Shown here: positions 1 to 6,671 of the stretch, one piece after another | How the letters are laid out: the number at the start of each line of letters is the position of its first letter | How positions within the stretch are numbered: position 1 is the first letter of the stretch | NCBI GenBank assembly: GCA_028705545.1 | Contig: JAQWDG010000018.1 | Coordinates: forward strand, 1 to 16,538 | Origin: Methanoregula sp. | GTDB lineage: Archaea > Halobacteriota > Methanomicrobia > Methanomicrobiales > Methanospirillaceae | DNA: 16,538 nucleotides | Reading direction: 5' to 3' | The notes under the pieces: generated by a model | Database searches by the model: none | Seen by the model: the letters and a program-made list of their open reading frames with translations, nothing else | What the model was told of the DNA's origin: nothing | Position numbers and translations under genes: made by a program

Positions 1-724
1 CGACCGAGGCCGTTGCCTGCCGGATCTCCTCGGGGTCGCCGAGGTAATAATGCCGGACCGGGTGGAGGTCATCGTCCAGCTCGTACACGAGCGGGAAACC
101 GGTTGGAATGTTAAGTCCCGTGATCTCATCGTCAGGGACGTGATCGAGGTACTTGACCAGCGCCCGGATACTGTTCCCGTGAGCTGCGACAAGGATCTTC
201 TTTCCCGATTTGACTGACGGAGCTATGGTTCCCTCCCAGTAGGGTACCACCCGGGCGAGCGTGTCTGCGAGCGACTCGGTTGCGGGCTGCGCCTCCGGGC
301 CCATGCCGGCATAACGCGGATCGAAACGCGGGTGCCTTTTATCATCGGCAGAAAGCGCGGGAGGGCGCACGGCATATCCCCGGCGCCAGAGCAGGACCTG
401 ATCTTTGCCGAACTTCTCGGTAGTCTCGCGCTTGTCGAGCCCCTGGAGGGCGCCGTAATGGCGCTCGTTGAGACGCCACGAGTGCTCGACCGGAAGGTAC
501 ATTAGGTCCATCTTGTCGAGCACAATCCAGAGCGTACGGATTGCCCGGCGGAGCATGGACGTGTAGCAGAGATCGAACGAAAAGCCTGCCCCTGCGATGA
601 GCCGGGCGGCCCGTTCTGCTTCTGCGGTTCCTTTTTCTGAGAGGTCGACATCGGTCCAGCCGGTAAAACGGTTCTCCTTATTCCAGGTACTCTCGCCATG
701 GCGGAGCAGGACAATTGTGTACAT
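1..724 (-). CDS. gpmA: 2,3-bisphosphoglycerate-dependent phosphoglycerate mutase (3' end cut by window edge)
   Basis: Interconverts 3-phosphoglycerate and 2-phosphoglycerate in glycolysis and gluconeogenesis, in the cytosol, through a phosphohistidine intermediate. The ATG at 724 opens a protein beginning MYTIVLLRHGESTWNKENRF; 241 codons are visible and the family is about 250 residues, so only a few residues are missing. Visible catalytic features are the RHGES motif with the phospho-accepting His9, the NERHYG segment with Glu87, the YTSMLRRA segment with Arg59/Arg60, and the AAHGNS motif with the second histidine, His182. The conserved WRRGY and the PxGxPLVYEL tail are also present. Many archaea use the unrelated cofactor-independent enzyme, so this bacterial-type version may have been acquired by transfer (inference). 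A TATA-like box lies 33-40 bases upstream, so it probably has its own promoter. Identification is secure. Confidence 0.95.
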   Translation of the reverse strand, partial: MYTIVLLRHGESTWNKENRFTGWTDVDLSEKGTAEAERAARLIAGAGFSFDLCYTSMLRRAIRTLWIVLDKMDLMYLPVEHSWRLNERHYGALQGLDKRETTEKFGKDQVLLWRRGYAVRPPALSADDKRHPRFDPRYAGMGPEAQPATESLADTLARVVPYWEGTIAPSVKSGKKILVAAHGNSIRALVKYLDHVPDDEITGLNIPTGFPLVYELDDDLHPVRHYYLGDPEEIRQATASV

Positions 725-756
725 GAAAAATCCCGGTTAGTACTGGCGCTGCCGTA

Positions 757-764
757 CCATAAAA
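757..764 (-). promoter_or_regulatory. TATA box of the phosphoglycerate mutase gene
   Basis: The minus strand reads TTTTATGG here, in an AT-rich patch between two genes. Its centre is about 36 bases before the ATG at 724, which would place transcription start near 735 and give a leader of about ten bases. No strong Shine-Dalgarno sequence is seen. Confidence 0.45.
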
Positions 765-808
765 GGGCAGTTTTTTTTATGGGTAAAAAGAGATGGCGCT
801 GTCCCTGC

Positions 809-1378
809 TTACTTTGGCCAGACCCGGTCAAAGAAGACATTTTTCCCGGTCGCAGAGAGCGGGATCGCGTAGGCTACCGTGCAGTCCTTCCCGAGCAGTC
901 CGAGCGCCACTGCAACTGACCCGGCACTGAACATGATCCGGTTGTCCGTATTGTGGATCTGGGCGGTCTTTGCCGCAGAACCGACCGCAATCCCGAGATC
1001 GGCCATCTTGATCGCGCAGTTGGGCCCCCGGTACGGGTGGCTGTCCTTCTTTGCTTTTGCCTTTTGTGCGGCTTTGAGGAACTCGGCACAGGTTGCGTAC
1101 CCGCACGCACCGCAGTTTATGCCCGCTGCGTCCCGCCCGGTGGCGCCGATAATTACACAGGCATCACCGGCAGCGATATTTGCCGCATCGCGCAGGAAGA
1201 ACCTGTATGCCTCGTTGGCTTCTCCGTATGATTTCATTGCAGCAACGAGTTTCTTTGTCTGTGCTTTCGTGAGCACGGCAATAACGATCGAGTCCTGCCC
1301 TCTTCCCTTTGGGGCAGTCCGGGCCGCAAGCGCCATGAGCCCGGCAACCGTTGCCACGGCATCCTTTTCCGCTGTCAT
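809..1378 (-). CDS. DUF2148 ferredoxin-domain protein
   Basis: A 189-residue protein of the DUF2148 family, described as uncharacterised proteins containing a ferredoxin domain; the reaction is not known. The signature is a cysteine cluster CGACGYATC (Cys89, Cys92, Cys97) followed by Cys121 in GPNCAIK, the C-x2-C-x4-C...C arrangement that would hold one [4Fe-4S] cluster. Cys74 and Cys166 are further candidates. The N-terminal half is Ala-rich and helical; the C-terminal part (SAGSVAVALGLLGKDCTVAYAIPLS) is glycine- and alanine-rich and hydrophobic, but too interrupted to call a membrane span. Length fits the family. The ATG at 1378 is supported by a TATA box about 28 bases upstream, which would give a leaderless message. 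It lies in the same direction as the phosphoglycerate mutase gene, 84 bases away; no functional link is evident. A redox or metal-sensing role would be a guess. Confidence 0.85.
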   Translation of the reverse strand: MTAEKDAVATVAGLMALAARTAPKGRGQDSIVIAVLTKAQTKKLVAAMKSYGEANEAYRFFLRDAANIAAGDACVIIGATGRDAAGINCGACGYATCAEFLKAAQKAKAKKDSHPYRGPNCAIKMADLGIAVGSAAKTAQIHNTDNRIMFSAGSVAVALGLLGKDCTVAYAIPLSATGKNVFFDRVWPK

Positions 1379-1403
1379 ACACAGGGTATGGGAAAGCTCT
1401 GGA

Positions 1404-1410
1404 CAATAAA
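1404..1410 (-). promoter_or_regulatory. TATA box of the DUF2148 gene
   Basis: The minus strand reads TTTATTG, centred about 29 bases before the ATG at 1378. That spacing puts the expected transcription start on or next to the start codon, so the message is probably leaderless. This supports the chosen start. Confidence 0.45.
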
Positions 1411-1485
1411 CGAACGGTTACCGAAAAGTAAGGATGGGAAGAAGGGACGGGGACGGGGAAGGGGGAAAAACGGCCGGTCCGTGAC

Positions 1486-1926
1486 CTACGGGGAGACCCG
1501 AAACGCGGTGCCGTAGAAGAGCGCAACGGTCCGGCCCGATTCATCGCATACCGTTACGCGGAACGTATCGCAGGTATCGTTTTTTGCTATGCGTTCCGCA
1601 ACCGCAGCAAGCCGGCCCCGGGCCGGAAGAAGGTACTGGATGTGAACGGAAATGGCGGTATACTGTACCGGGCCAAAATTCGATGCAATCCCGAACGCGT
1701 GGTCGGCAAGCGAGAATACCGCGCCCCCGTGGGCAGCCCCGTGGGGGTTGAGTTTCCCGCAACAGTCCATCTCCACCCGGGCATATCCGTCGCGGGCGCC
1801 GGTGATGTGCATGCCAAGCAGCCGGGCAAAATCGTTTGTCTCAAAAATTTTTATCGGATCGGATGCCGGAGTTTCCGGCCCGTCAGCTGCCGGGTTCACA
1901 GGATTCTCCGGGTACCTGCGCACCAT
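1486..1926 (-). CDS. PaaI-type hotdog-fold thioesterase
   Basis: A 146-residue protein of the single-hotdog PaaI/YbgC-like thioesterase class, which hydrolyses acyl-CoA thioesters; the acyl substrate cannot be read from sequence. The core segment is HGAAHGGAVFSLADHAFGIA: the HGG at residues 66-68 and the acidic Asp75 in SLAD match the active-site region of PaaI enzymes. The family's later strands (YTAISVHIQYLLPARGRLAAVA and CDTFRVTVCDESGRTVALFYGTAFRV) follow in order. The first 25 residues are proline-rich and not typical of the fold, so the true start could be slightly downstream. Its ATG directly abuts the TGA stop of the upstream glycosyltransferase gene (TGAATG), which implies translational coupling and one transcript. 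Why a thioesterase is coupled to a glycosyltransferase is unclear. Confidence 0.88.
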   Translation of the reverse strand: MVRRYPENPVNPAADGPETPASDPIKIFETNDFARLLGMHITGARDGYARVEMDCCGKLNPHGAAHGGAVFSLADHAFGIASNFGPVQYTAISVHIQYLLPARGRLAAVAERIAKNDTCDTFRVTVCDESGRTVALFYGTAFRVSP

Positions 1927-2628
1927 TCATTTGTACTCTTTTTTTGAGTACGCATACTTCTTGGTCTCCCCGCCATGGGCAACAATATAGAACCACTCGT
2001 ACAGCGACTGGACTGTCCCGAACTGCTGGTAACGGCGCATGGAAAACCCGACTTTCAGGCCGCTCAGAAACCGGACCGTGCCGACATCCTTCATCCGCAT
2101 CGCTATTTCGAGATCGTCTCCGGCATCGATACAGCGGTACATGCCGGCTTTGACAAACAAATCTCTCCGAAAAGCGGTGTTGCAGCCGAGCGTGTAATAG
2201 AACGTCCTGCTGTAGTACCCGATCCGGGAGAAGGTGTTTGCGAGGAGAAGCGAGAACCGGTTCCCGATACTGTCCTCAATCGGGTATACCGGGCCATACA
2301 CCTGCGCAAGTTCCGGCTCCTTTGCAAATGCATTGCGGATCTGTTCGAGCCAGTCCGGGGGGAGGATGCAGTCCGCATCGGTGGTCGCGACAATATCCCC
2401 TTTTGCCGCCTCGACCCCGTCGTTTCTTGCCCCGCCGACTTTTTTGCTCTTCTGGATAAAGACCATGTCGGCATATTTCCGTGCAATCTCGCAGGTCTTG
2501 TCGGTCGAGCCGCCGTCAACGACAATAACCTCATAGTCGCTCCTTGCAAGCGTCTGGTGAGCGAGCGAGACAAGGCACTGGGCGATATTTGCTTCTTCGT
2601 TAAAAGACGGGACAATAACCGATATCAT
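1927..2628 (-). CDS. family 2 glycosyltransferase
   Basis: A 233-residue GT-A-fold glycosyltransferase that would transfer a sugar from a nucleotide-sugar donor to a lipid, protein or glycan acceptor. The N-terminus MISVIVPSFNEEANI and the VVDGGSTDKT motif (residues 37-46) form the nucleotide-binding site. The metal-binding DxD is TTDADC (Asp84, Asp86). CNTAFRRDLF (149-158) and DAGDDLEIAMR (168-178), with the likely catalytic acid in DDLE, follow in the order usual for the family. There is no clear C-terminal membrane span; the end is Lys/Tyr-rich. An AAGGAG lies 12 bases before the ATG at 2628, and a TATA-like box at 2668-2676 suggests an internal promoter in addition to read-through from the flavoprotein gene 66 bases upstream. 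Paired with that flavoprotein it probably works on surface glycans (inference). Confidence 0.9.
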   Translation of the reverse strand: MISVIVPSFNEEANIAQCLVSLAHQTLARSDYEVIVVDGGSTDKTCEIARKYADMVFIQKSKKVGGARNDGVEAAKGDIVATTDADCILPPDWLEQIRNAFAKEPELAQVYGPVYPIEDSIGNRFSLLLANTFSRIGYYSRTFYYTLGCNTAFRRDLFVKAGMYRCIDAGDDLEIAMRMKDVGTVRFLSGLKVGFSMRRYQQFGTVQSLYEWFYIVAHGGETKKYAYSKKEYK

Positions 2629-2640
2629 GGGGAAAAAGGA

Positions 2641-2646
2641 CTCCTT
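2641..2646 (-). promoter_or_regulatory. Shine-Dalgarno sequence AAGGAG of the glycosyltransferase gene
   Basis: The minus strand reads AAGGAG with 12 bases before the ATG at 2628, a little longer than ideal spacing. It supports the MISVIV start over later methionines. The nearby minus-strand CTTATTATC (about 2668-2676) could be a TATA box placing transcription start just before this site. Confidence 0.45.
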
Positions 2647-2694
2647 GTACTTTTTTTGGGTTTTTCTGATAATAAGCGTGCTGTAAAAACGGGA

Positions 2695-4008
2695 TTAGGC
2701 CGGGTACTGCCGGACAAAGTCGAGCACGCTCCGGAGGCAGCCGTCCATGTTGAGGTACTCGAACTGCGAGAACCGGCCCACGAGCGGAATGCCTGCCGCG
2801 GTACAGTACTCCCTGACTTTCGCGATATTTTCCTGGTACCGGATATCGTAGACCACGTAGGCGTACGGCTGGCGTACGACCGAAGTGTAGGTGATGTTTT
2901 CGGGAGTGGCAAGGCCCATGGCGGCTAACGTCCCGGTAACCTCGCGGACGAGTTCGGCATCGCTCATGTGTGCAACTGCATCCCCGGGCTGGTGCGTGAT
3001 CTCGGCAAGGATTGCGGAATGGCCCTGCGGTGCAACGTGCCGGCTGTACTGCGAGGGAAACGAGATCCGGTTGGTCTTCCCGAGTGCCGGGTCGGGGATA
3101 TACAGCCACGAGTAGTTTGGGACACTTCCCTTCACACCAATGTTGACGCAGACCAGCGAATTGTAGGTAAGTGCATCGCAGGCCGCTTTTACCTCTTCTG
3201 GCACATCAGAAAGTGCTGCAAGCAGGTGCTGGACCGGGATAGTGGAGATGATCCTGTCGGCTTTGATCGTTTCCGCGCCGTTACCGATCTGCCACTGTCC
3301 ACCGCTTTTTCGGATCTCCGTGATCCGGAAATTCGTCCGGATGAATGGTTCGACCGGCTTTGCAATGGCACGGACAAGCGCTTCAATTCCCCCATCGAGC
3401 GGATAGGAGAAAACAGCCTGGTGGGTATAGCCTTCAGTCGGGATCCCGACTGCGGCTTTGATCACATCGTCCACCGGTGGCCGGGGGATCCGGCCGTCCA
3501 CCCAGTGCAGGGACATCTGTTCGGTCGGATATTTCCAGATCTTCTCGTTATACGGCACCATGTAGCACTCGGCAATGCCTTTACCGAACGTATAACAGAT
3601 CCATTCGTGGAAGTTTTCCGGGGCCGGGACCTCGCCTTTCTCGACAGCAATCAGGTTTTTGACAAACTCGCTGATGCAGAAGAACCGGTCTTCCGCAGGG
3701 AGATCGAAAAGGCCGTTCTCGAACGGGTACTTCACGAACCGGCCCTTGTAAAAAATCTTCGTGTTCCGATCGTTCTGCTGCTCGTTTCCCTCGATCATCC
3801 GCCGCATGAACATAAGGACTTCCTTGTCCCGCGAGAAGATGATGTGCGAGCCGCCGATATCAAACGTAAAACCGTTCTCGGTCCGTGACCGGCAGAGGCC
3901 GCCGTACTGTTCTTCCGCTTCGAGAACTACGACTTCGTCACCGCGTTCGTGCAGGAGCCGGGCAAGGGCGAGACCGGAAAGTCCGCCGCCAAGAATTGCC
4001 GTCTTCAC
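2695..4008 (-). CDS. FAD-dependent UDP-galactopyranose-mutase-like / protoporphyrinogen-oxidase-like flavoprotein
   Basis: A 437-residue flavoprotein of the amine-oxidase/HemY-like superfamily (COG1232 type). The Rossmann motif is ILGGGLSGLALA with Glu30 at the end of strand 2 (VVVLEAEEQYGGLCRS), then FDIGGSHIIF at residues 49-58. The mid-region PYNEKIWKYP resembles the substrate-binding part of UDP-galactopyranose mutase relatives, and the C-terminal GRFSQFEYLNMDGCLRSV is the FAD-contacting end also typical of that group. The start is a GTG at 4006-4008, chosen because the glycine-rich loop must sit at the N-terminus and a TATA box is about 29 bases upstream. It precedes a family 2 glycosyltransferase, so a role in making an unusual nucleotide sugar or modifying surface glycan is more likely than haem synthesis (inference). 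The exact reaction cannot be assigned. Confidence 0.85.
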   Translation of the reverse strand: MKTAILGGGLSGLALARLLHERGDEVVVLEAEEQYGGLCRSRTENGFTFDIGGSHIIFSRDKEVLMFMRRMIEGNEQQNDRNTKIFYKGRFVKYPFENGLFDLPAEDRFFCISEFVKNLIAVEKGEVPAPENFHEWICYTFGKGIAECYMVPYNEKIWKYPTEQMSLHWVDGRIPRPPVDDVIKAAVGIPTEGYTHQAVFSYPLDGGIEALVRAIAKPVEPFIRTNFRITEIRKSGGQWQIGNGAETIKADRIISTIPVQHLLAALSDVPEEVKAACDALTYNSLVCVNIGVKGSVPNYSWLYIPDPALGKTNRISFPSQYSRHVAPQGHSAILAEITHQPGDAVAHMSDAELVREVTGTLAAMGLATPENITYTSVVRQPYAYVVYDIRYQENIAKVREYCTAAGIPLVGRFSQFEYLNMDGCLRSVLDFVRQYPA

Positions 4009-4032
4009 GTCAGATATGTTGGCCTTAAGACG

Positions 4033-4041
4033 TAATAAAAA
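4033..4041 (-). promoter_or_regulatory. TATA box of the flavoprotein-glycosyltransferase-thioesterase operon
   Basis: The minus strand reads TTTTTATTA, centred about 29 bases before the GTG start at 4008. The spacing predicts a leaderless transcript beginning at or next to the GTG. Confidence 0.5.
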
Positions 4042-4045
4042 CCTA

Positions 4046-4055
4046 ACAAAAAAGG
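4046..4055 (-). terminator. T-rich terminator after the symporter gene
   Basis: Directly after the symporter stop codon at 4059 the minus strand runs CCCTTTTTTG, followed by a second T run. Archaeal termination commonly uses such T tracts without a hairpin. It also lies just ahead of the next operon's TATA box. Confidence 0.4.
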
Positions 4056-4058
4056 GAT

Positions 4059-5582
4059 TTACTGTTTTGAGATGTACCAGCCGGTCTGTGTCTCGTCAAG
4101 GATTTTCTCATGAGTCTTTGTGGTAAACCTGCTCACGACCACCATGACTACAATCGCGATGATAAGCGGGATAAACGAGAAGTGGACCGGGAGATCGGCA
4201 AAGTTGTAGCCAAGGATCGTGATCTTAAAGTAATTCAGGGCCCCGAAGACAACCGCCGAGACAAGACCCAGAGACATACTTGCAAGCGCCCCGTCCCTTG
4301 TTGCGCCCCGCCAGTACAGGCCGGCAAGGAGCGGGACGGCAAAGGTCGAGAGCATGATCCCGATACCCATCCAGATGAGGCTTGCGAGCGCTTCGGGTGG
4401 GTTGATTGCAAGGATCATCGTGCCGATTGCGGAGAGAACGACAACTACCTTTGAGAGCAGCAGGACTTTCTTGTCGTCCGCATCGGGCCGCAGGACCTTT
4501 TTGTAGAGATCCCACGAGCACATGGCACCGATGGTAAGCATCAGCCGGTCGGTCGTTGACATAACGGCTGCGAGAACAATCACGGCAAAAACCGCCCAGA
4601 GCGCCATGATCGGGAGTGCGTACTGGATCCCGTAGAGGATTACGAAGTCCGATGCGTTCGAGACCGTTGGCAGGGTAAAGATGCCTTCCTTAACCATCAC
4701 AAGTCCTGCAATGCCGCTGAATTTCAAAAGGAACATGGCGACACCGTAGATCAGGAACGCGACGAGCGGTGCCCACTTGAAATATTTCACGTCTTTTACT
4801 GCAAGCACGTTGTTGATCACGTGCGGGGCGCAGGCAAGACCGATCATGAGCATGATCGCAAACGAGACCACGTATGCGGGAGCAAATGCACCCGAGGGCA
4901 TCCAGGGCATCACAAGGTTCGGGTTGATACCGGCAAGGAACGTGTTTACCTGCGAAAACCCGCCGGCATAAAAGATGATGATCGGCGCCATCACAAAGAT
5001 GCCGACAATGAGCATGATCGACTGGATGAGCGCGGCCCACGCAACTGCATAGAGCCCGCCGATGGTCGTGTAGGTCATGGTCACCAGCGTTGCGATCACG
5101 AGCGCAAGCCAGAGCGGAATTGCAAAGAGCCACATGAGCACGATTGCGATTGCGGTGTACTGGCCGACAAGATAGATCAGCGAAACGATGATCCCGGCAA
5201 CAGCGGAGAGAGACCGGAGGGCCTTCGGGCTCTCGTACCGGTGGGCGAGGTAGTCCTGCACGGTGATATAGCCCGCGTTCTTTGCAACGGTGTGGAGCTT
5301 GACTCCAAAGAAGATCACGCAGAACCCGATAGAGAGCGGGACAAAGATCTGCTCCCACATGGTGGGCCATGCGGCCCGGTAGCCGAGTCCCGAAACGCCA
5401 AGAAGCGACATGCCCGAACAGACCGCACCGATCATTAAGAGGACAAAGACCCAGAACCCGAGCGAGCGGCCGGCAACAAGGTAATCCTCAGTGGTCTTGA
5501 TCTTTTTTGACGCCCACACGCCAATACCGATCATCAGGAGAAAATAGAGGGCAACGATAACAACGGTGAGAATATCCGCCAT
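4059..5582 (-). CDS. sodium:solute symporter family transporter
   Basis: A 507-residue integral membrane protein of the SSS family (PutP/PanF/ActP relatives), importing an organic solute with sodium. It begins MADILTVVIVALYFLLMIGIGVWASKK; the following TEDYLVAGRSLGFW and the segment SGMSLLGVSGLGYRAAW are typical of the first loops and of helix 2 in this family. About thirteen hydrophobic helices can be counted, including the conserved middle TYTTIGGLYAVAWAALIQ and AAVMSTTDRLML (the family's sodium-site region carries a Ser/Thr pair here). The substrate cannot be told from sequence; acetate, amino acids or pantothenate are all possible. The ATG lies 2 bases after the stop of a 34-residue membrane protein whose last codons contain the AAGGAG that would serve as its ribosome site, so the two are translated as a unit. 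Confidence 0.93.
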   Translation of the reverse strand: MADILTVVIVALYFLLMIGIGVWASKKIKTTEDYLVAGRSLGFWVFVLLMIGAVCSGMSLLGVSGLGYRAAWPTMWEQIFVPLSIGFCVIFFGVKLHTVAKNAGYITVQDYLAHRYESPKALRSLSAVAGIIVSLIYLVGQYTAIAIVLMWLFAIPLWLALVIATLVTMTYTTIGGLYAVAWAALIQSIMLIVGIFVMAPIIIFYAGGFSQVNTFLAGINPNLVMPWMPSGAFAPAYVVSFAIMLMIGLACAPHVINNVLAVKDVKYFKWAPLVAFLIYGVAMFLLKFSGIAGLVMVKEGIFTLPTVSNASDFVILYGIQYALPIMALWAVFAVIVLAAVMSTTDRLMLTIGAMCSWDLYKKVLRPDADDKKVLLLSKVVVVLSAIGTMILAINPPEALASLIWMGIGIMLSTFAVPLLAGLYWRGATRDGALASMSLGLVSAVVFGALNYFKITILGYNFADLPVHFSFIPLIIAIVVMVVVSRFTTKTHEKILDETQTGWYISKQ

Positions 5583-5584
5583 GG

Positions 5585-5689
5585 TCAGTCATGCTCCTTA
5601 AAAGTCAGGCCCCAGTACAACAGCGCGACAATGGCTACAACCGTCACGCCTCCGAAAACAAGAATCGTAATATCAGGCAATCCAAACAT
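5585..5689 (-). CDS. 34-residue single-span membrane protein, probable symporter accessory subunit
   Basis: A very short gene encoding a protein that starts MFGLPDITILVFGGVTVVAIV and ends YWGLTFKEHD. One hydrophobic span (about residues 8-27) is followed by a short charged tail, so the C-terminus probably faces the cytoplasm. It has an AAGGT 4-5 bases before its ATG and a TATA box (TTATATGTT) at the right distance upstream. It ends 2 bases before the symporter ATG, and its 3' end carries that gene's Shine-Dalgarno sequence. Very small membrane proteins of this type are known to be encoded just before SSS symporters in prokaryotes and are annotated as symporter accessory proteins; size, topology and position all match. 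A pure leader peptide for translational coupling is the alternative, but the hydrophobic composition argues for a real subunit. Confidence 0.78.
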   Translation of the reverse strand: MFGLPDITILVFGGVTVVAIVALLYWGLTFKEHD

Positions 5690-5715
5690 GATACCTTGGT
5701 AATTTGTAGCATGCT

Positions 5716-5724
5716 AACATATAA
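5716..5724 (-). promoter_or_regulatory. TATA box of the small-protein/symporter operon
   Basis: The minus strand reads TTATATGTT, centred about 31 bases before the ATG at 5689. Transcription would start near 5693-5695, leaving a leader of only a few bases. It is one of the best TATA boxes in the window. Confidence 0.6.
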
Positions 5725-5725
5725 C

Positions 5726-5739
5726 ACAATCGAAATTGT
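5726..5739. promoter_or_regulatory. inverted repeat next to the symporter promoter, possible operator
   Basis: ACAAT-CGAA-ATTGT is a perfect 5-bp inverted repeat immediately upstream of the TATA box, overlapping where the TFB recognition element would sit. A regulator bound here could block or recruit the basal factors. The arms are short, so chance is possible. Confidence 0.3.
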
Positions 5740-5855
5740 TTCGGGAGGCCGCCAGAGGTACCGGTCCGGAAAGCCGATGAAAAAAACCACCAGAGATTTC
5801 CGACAGGTAACCGGGTGGCAGGAGACACATGCCGGTTCGGATTGCGCAACGGATC

Positions 5856-6614
5856 TTATGGAGTCCTGATAATCGGGAGGAGATCCGGCATCCGGTCGAT
5901 TACGTAATCGGCTTCGATCTCTTGTCGGGCATTTGCAAACCGGTCGCCGTACCGGGCATAGACCGTGCGTATCCCGAGTTTCCTGCATGGGGCAATGTCG
6001 CGCCGCAGGCTGTCTCCGATAAAGAGCGCATTTTCCGGCCGGGTTCCCGTTGCATCAAGGGCAGCAAGGAACGGGCCGGGCGCCGGCTTTTTTACTTTCA
6101 CCAGGTCAAACGAGATCGTCCGGTCGAAATATGACCGGAGTCCGCATTTGGTAAGGCGCTCGCAGGCATCCGGTGCTTCGGCATCGGTCACAATCACCAT
6201 CGGGAGGCCAAGCTCCCGCACCGTTTTTATGGTCTGTTCGACACCCGGGTAGGGCACGATATGCCGGAGTTTCTCATCCGCATAGATCCGGCATACCTCA
6301 TCGAACAGGCCGTCTGCCGGGATATTGCGGTCTGCCATGTACTGCCGGATATTCTCAGTGGACTCAAAGCCGTGCACACCGGAGAGGAAATACCGGAAAA
6401 GTTCGTTGCCGTCATCGTACCCGAGGTGGTTTACCACCTCTCCGCAGGCTGCGACCTGCGCAGCGACAAGGTCAAAGAGGGTATTGTCCATGTCAAAGAA
6501 AAAAGCGCGGACCGGCTCCCTTTCCAGTCTCTGCTGCACATAACGACGCGGCTGCACAGTTATATGTTGCATTTCCGGCGCTAAATCCTGATCGTTTGCG
6601 GCAGTCTTCTTCAT
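5856..6614 (-). CDS. HAD-superfamily phosphatase
   Basis: A haloacid-dehalogenase-type hydrolase, most likely a phosphomonoesterase acting on a small phosphorylated metabolite. From the ATG at 6614 it has 252 residues. Motif I is FFFDMDNTLFD (nucleophile Asp41, acid/base Asp43), motif II is IVTDA (Thr143), motif III is Lys176 in KKPAPGPF, and motif IV is IGDSLRRD (Asp201, Asp206). The helical cap lies between residues about 50 and 125, as in subclass I (phosphoglycolate phosphatase/pyrimidine nucleotidase type). The start is uncertain: the frame also opens at a TTG at 6644 and has a second ATG at 6572, and about 35 residues before motif I are unlike the fold. It is divergent from a two-domain phosphoesterase gene across a perfect palindrome, so joint regulation is possible. 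Substrate unknown. Confidence 0.88.
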   Translation of the reverse strand: MKKTAANDQDLAPEMQHITVQPRRYVQQRLEREPVRAFFFDMDNTLFDLVAAQVAACGEVVNHLGYDDGNELFRYFLSGVHGFESTENIRQYMADRNIPADGLFDEVCRIYADEKLRHIVPYPGVEQTIKTVRELGLPMVIVTDAEAPDACERLTKCGLRSYFDRTISFDLVKVKKPAPGPFLAALDATGTRPENALFIGDSLRRDIAPCRKLGIRTVYARYGDRFANARQEIEADYVIDRMPDLLPIIRTP

Positions 6615-6649
6615 ATCGCCACAATTTTTTACCCGCTGTGCCAATACTT

Positions 6650-6663
6650 CCCTTAATTAAGGG
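6650..6663. promoter_or_regulatory. perfect 14-bp palindrome in the divergent promoter region
   Basis: CCCTTAATTAAGGG is a perfect palindrome centred between two divergent genes. It is 8 bases before the ATG of the plus-strand phosphoesterase and about 36 bases before the likely start of the minus-strand HAD gene. The AT core could serve as a TATA element for the HAD gene, and the whole is the right size for a dimeric repressor site. Confidence 0.45.
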
Positions 6664-6671
6664 CAGGCATC

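Noticed and set aside
771..778. Run of eight T residues on the plus strand
   Set aside because: Both flanking genes are on the minus strand, where this is an A run, so it is not their terminator.
1975..2928. Long plus-strand open frame (317 codons) opposite the glycosyltransferase and flavoprotein genes
   Set aside because: It is antisense to two clearly recognisable proteins and crosses their gene boundary; its composition (many Arg, Asp, His and Pro) resembles no family. GC-rich codon bias creates such frames.
2968..3888. Plus-strand open frame of 306 codons
   Set aside because: Fully antisense to the FAD flavoprotein; no recognisable domain.
5777..5869. 30-codon plus-strand frame beginning MKKTTRDFRQ
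   Set aside because: It overlaps the 3' end of the HAD gene on the opposite strand, has no ribosome site and no recognisable features.
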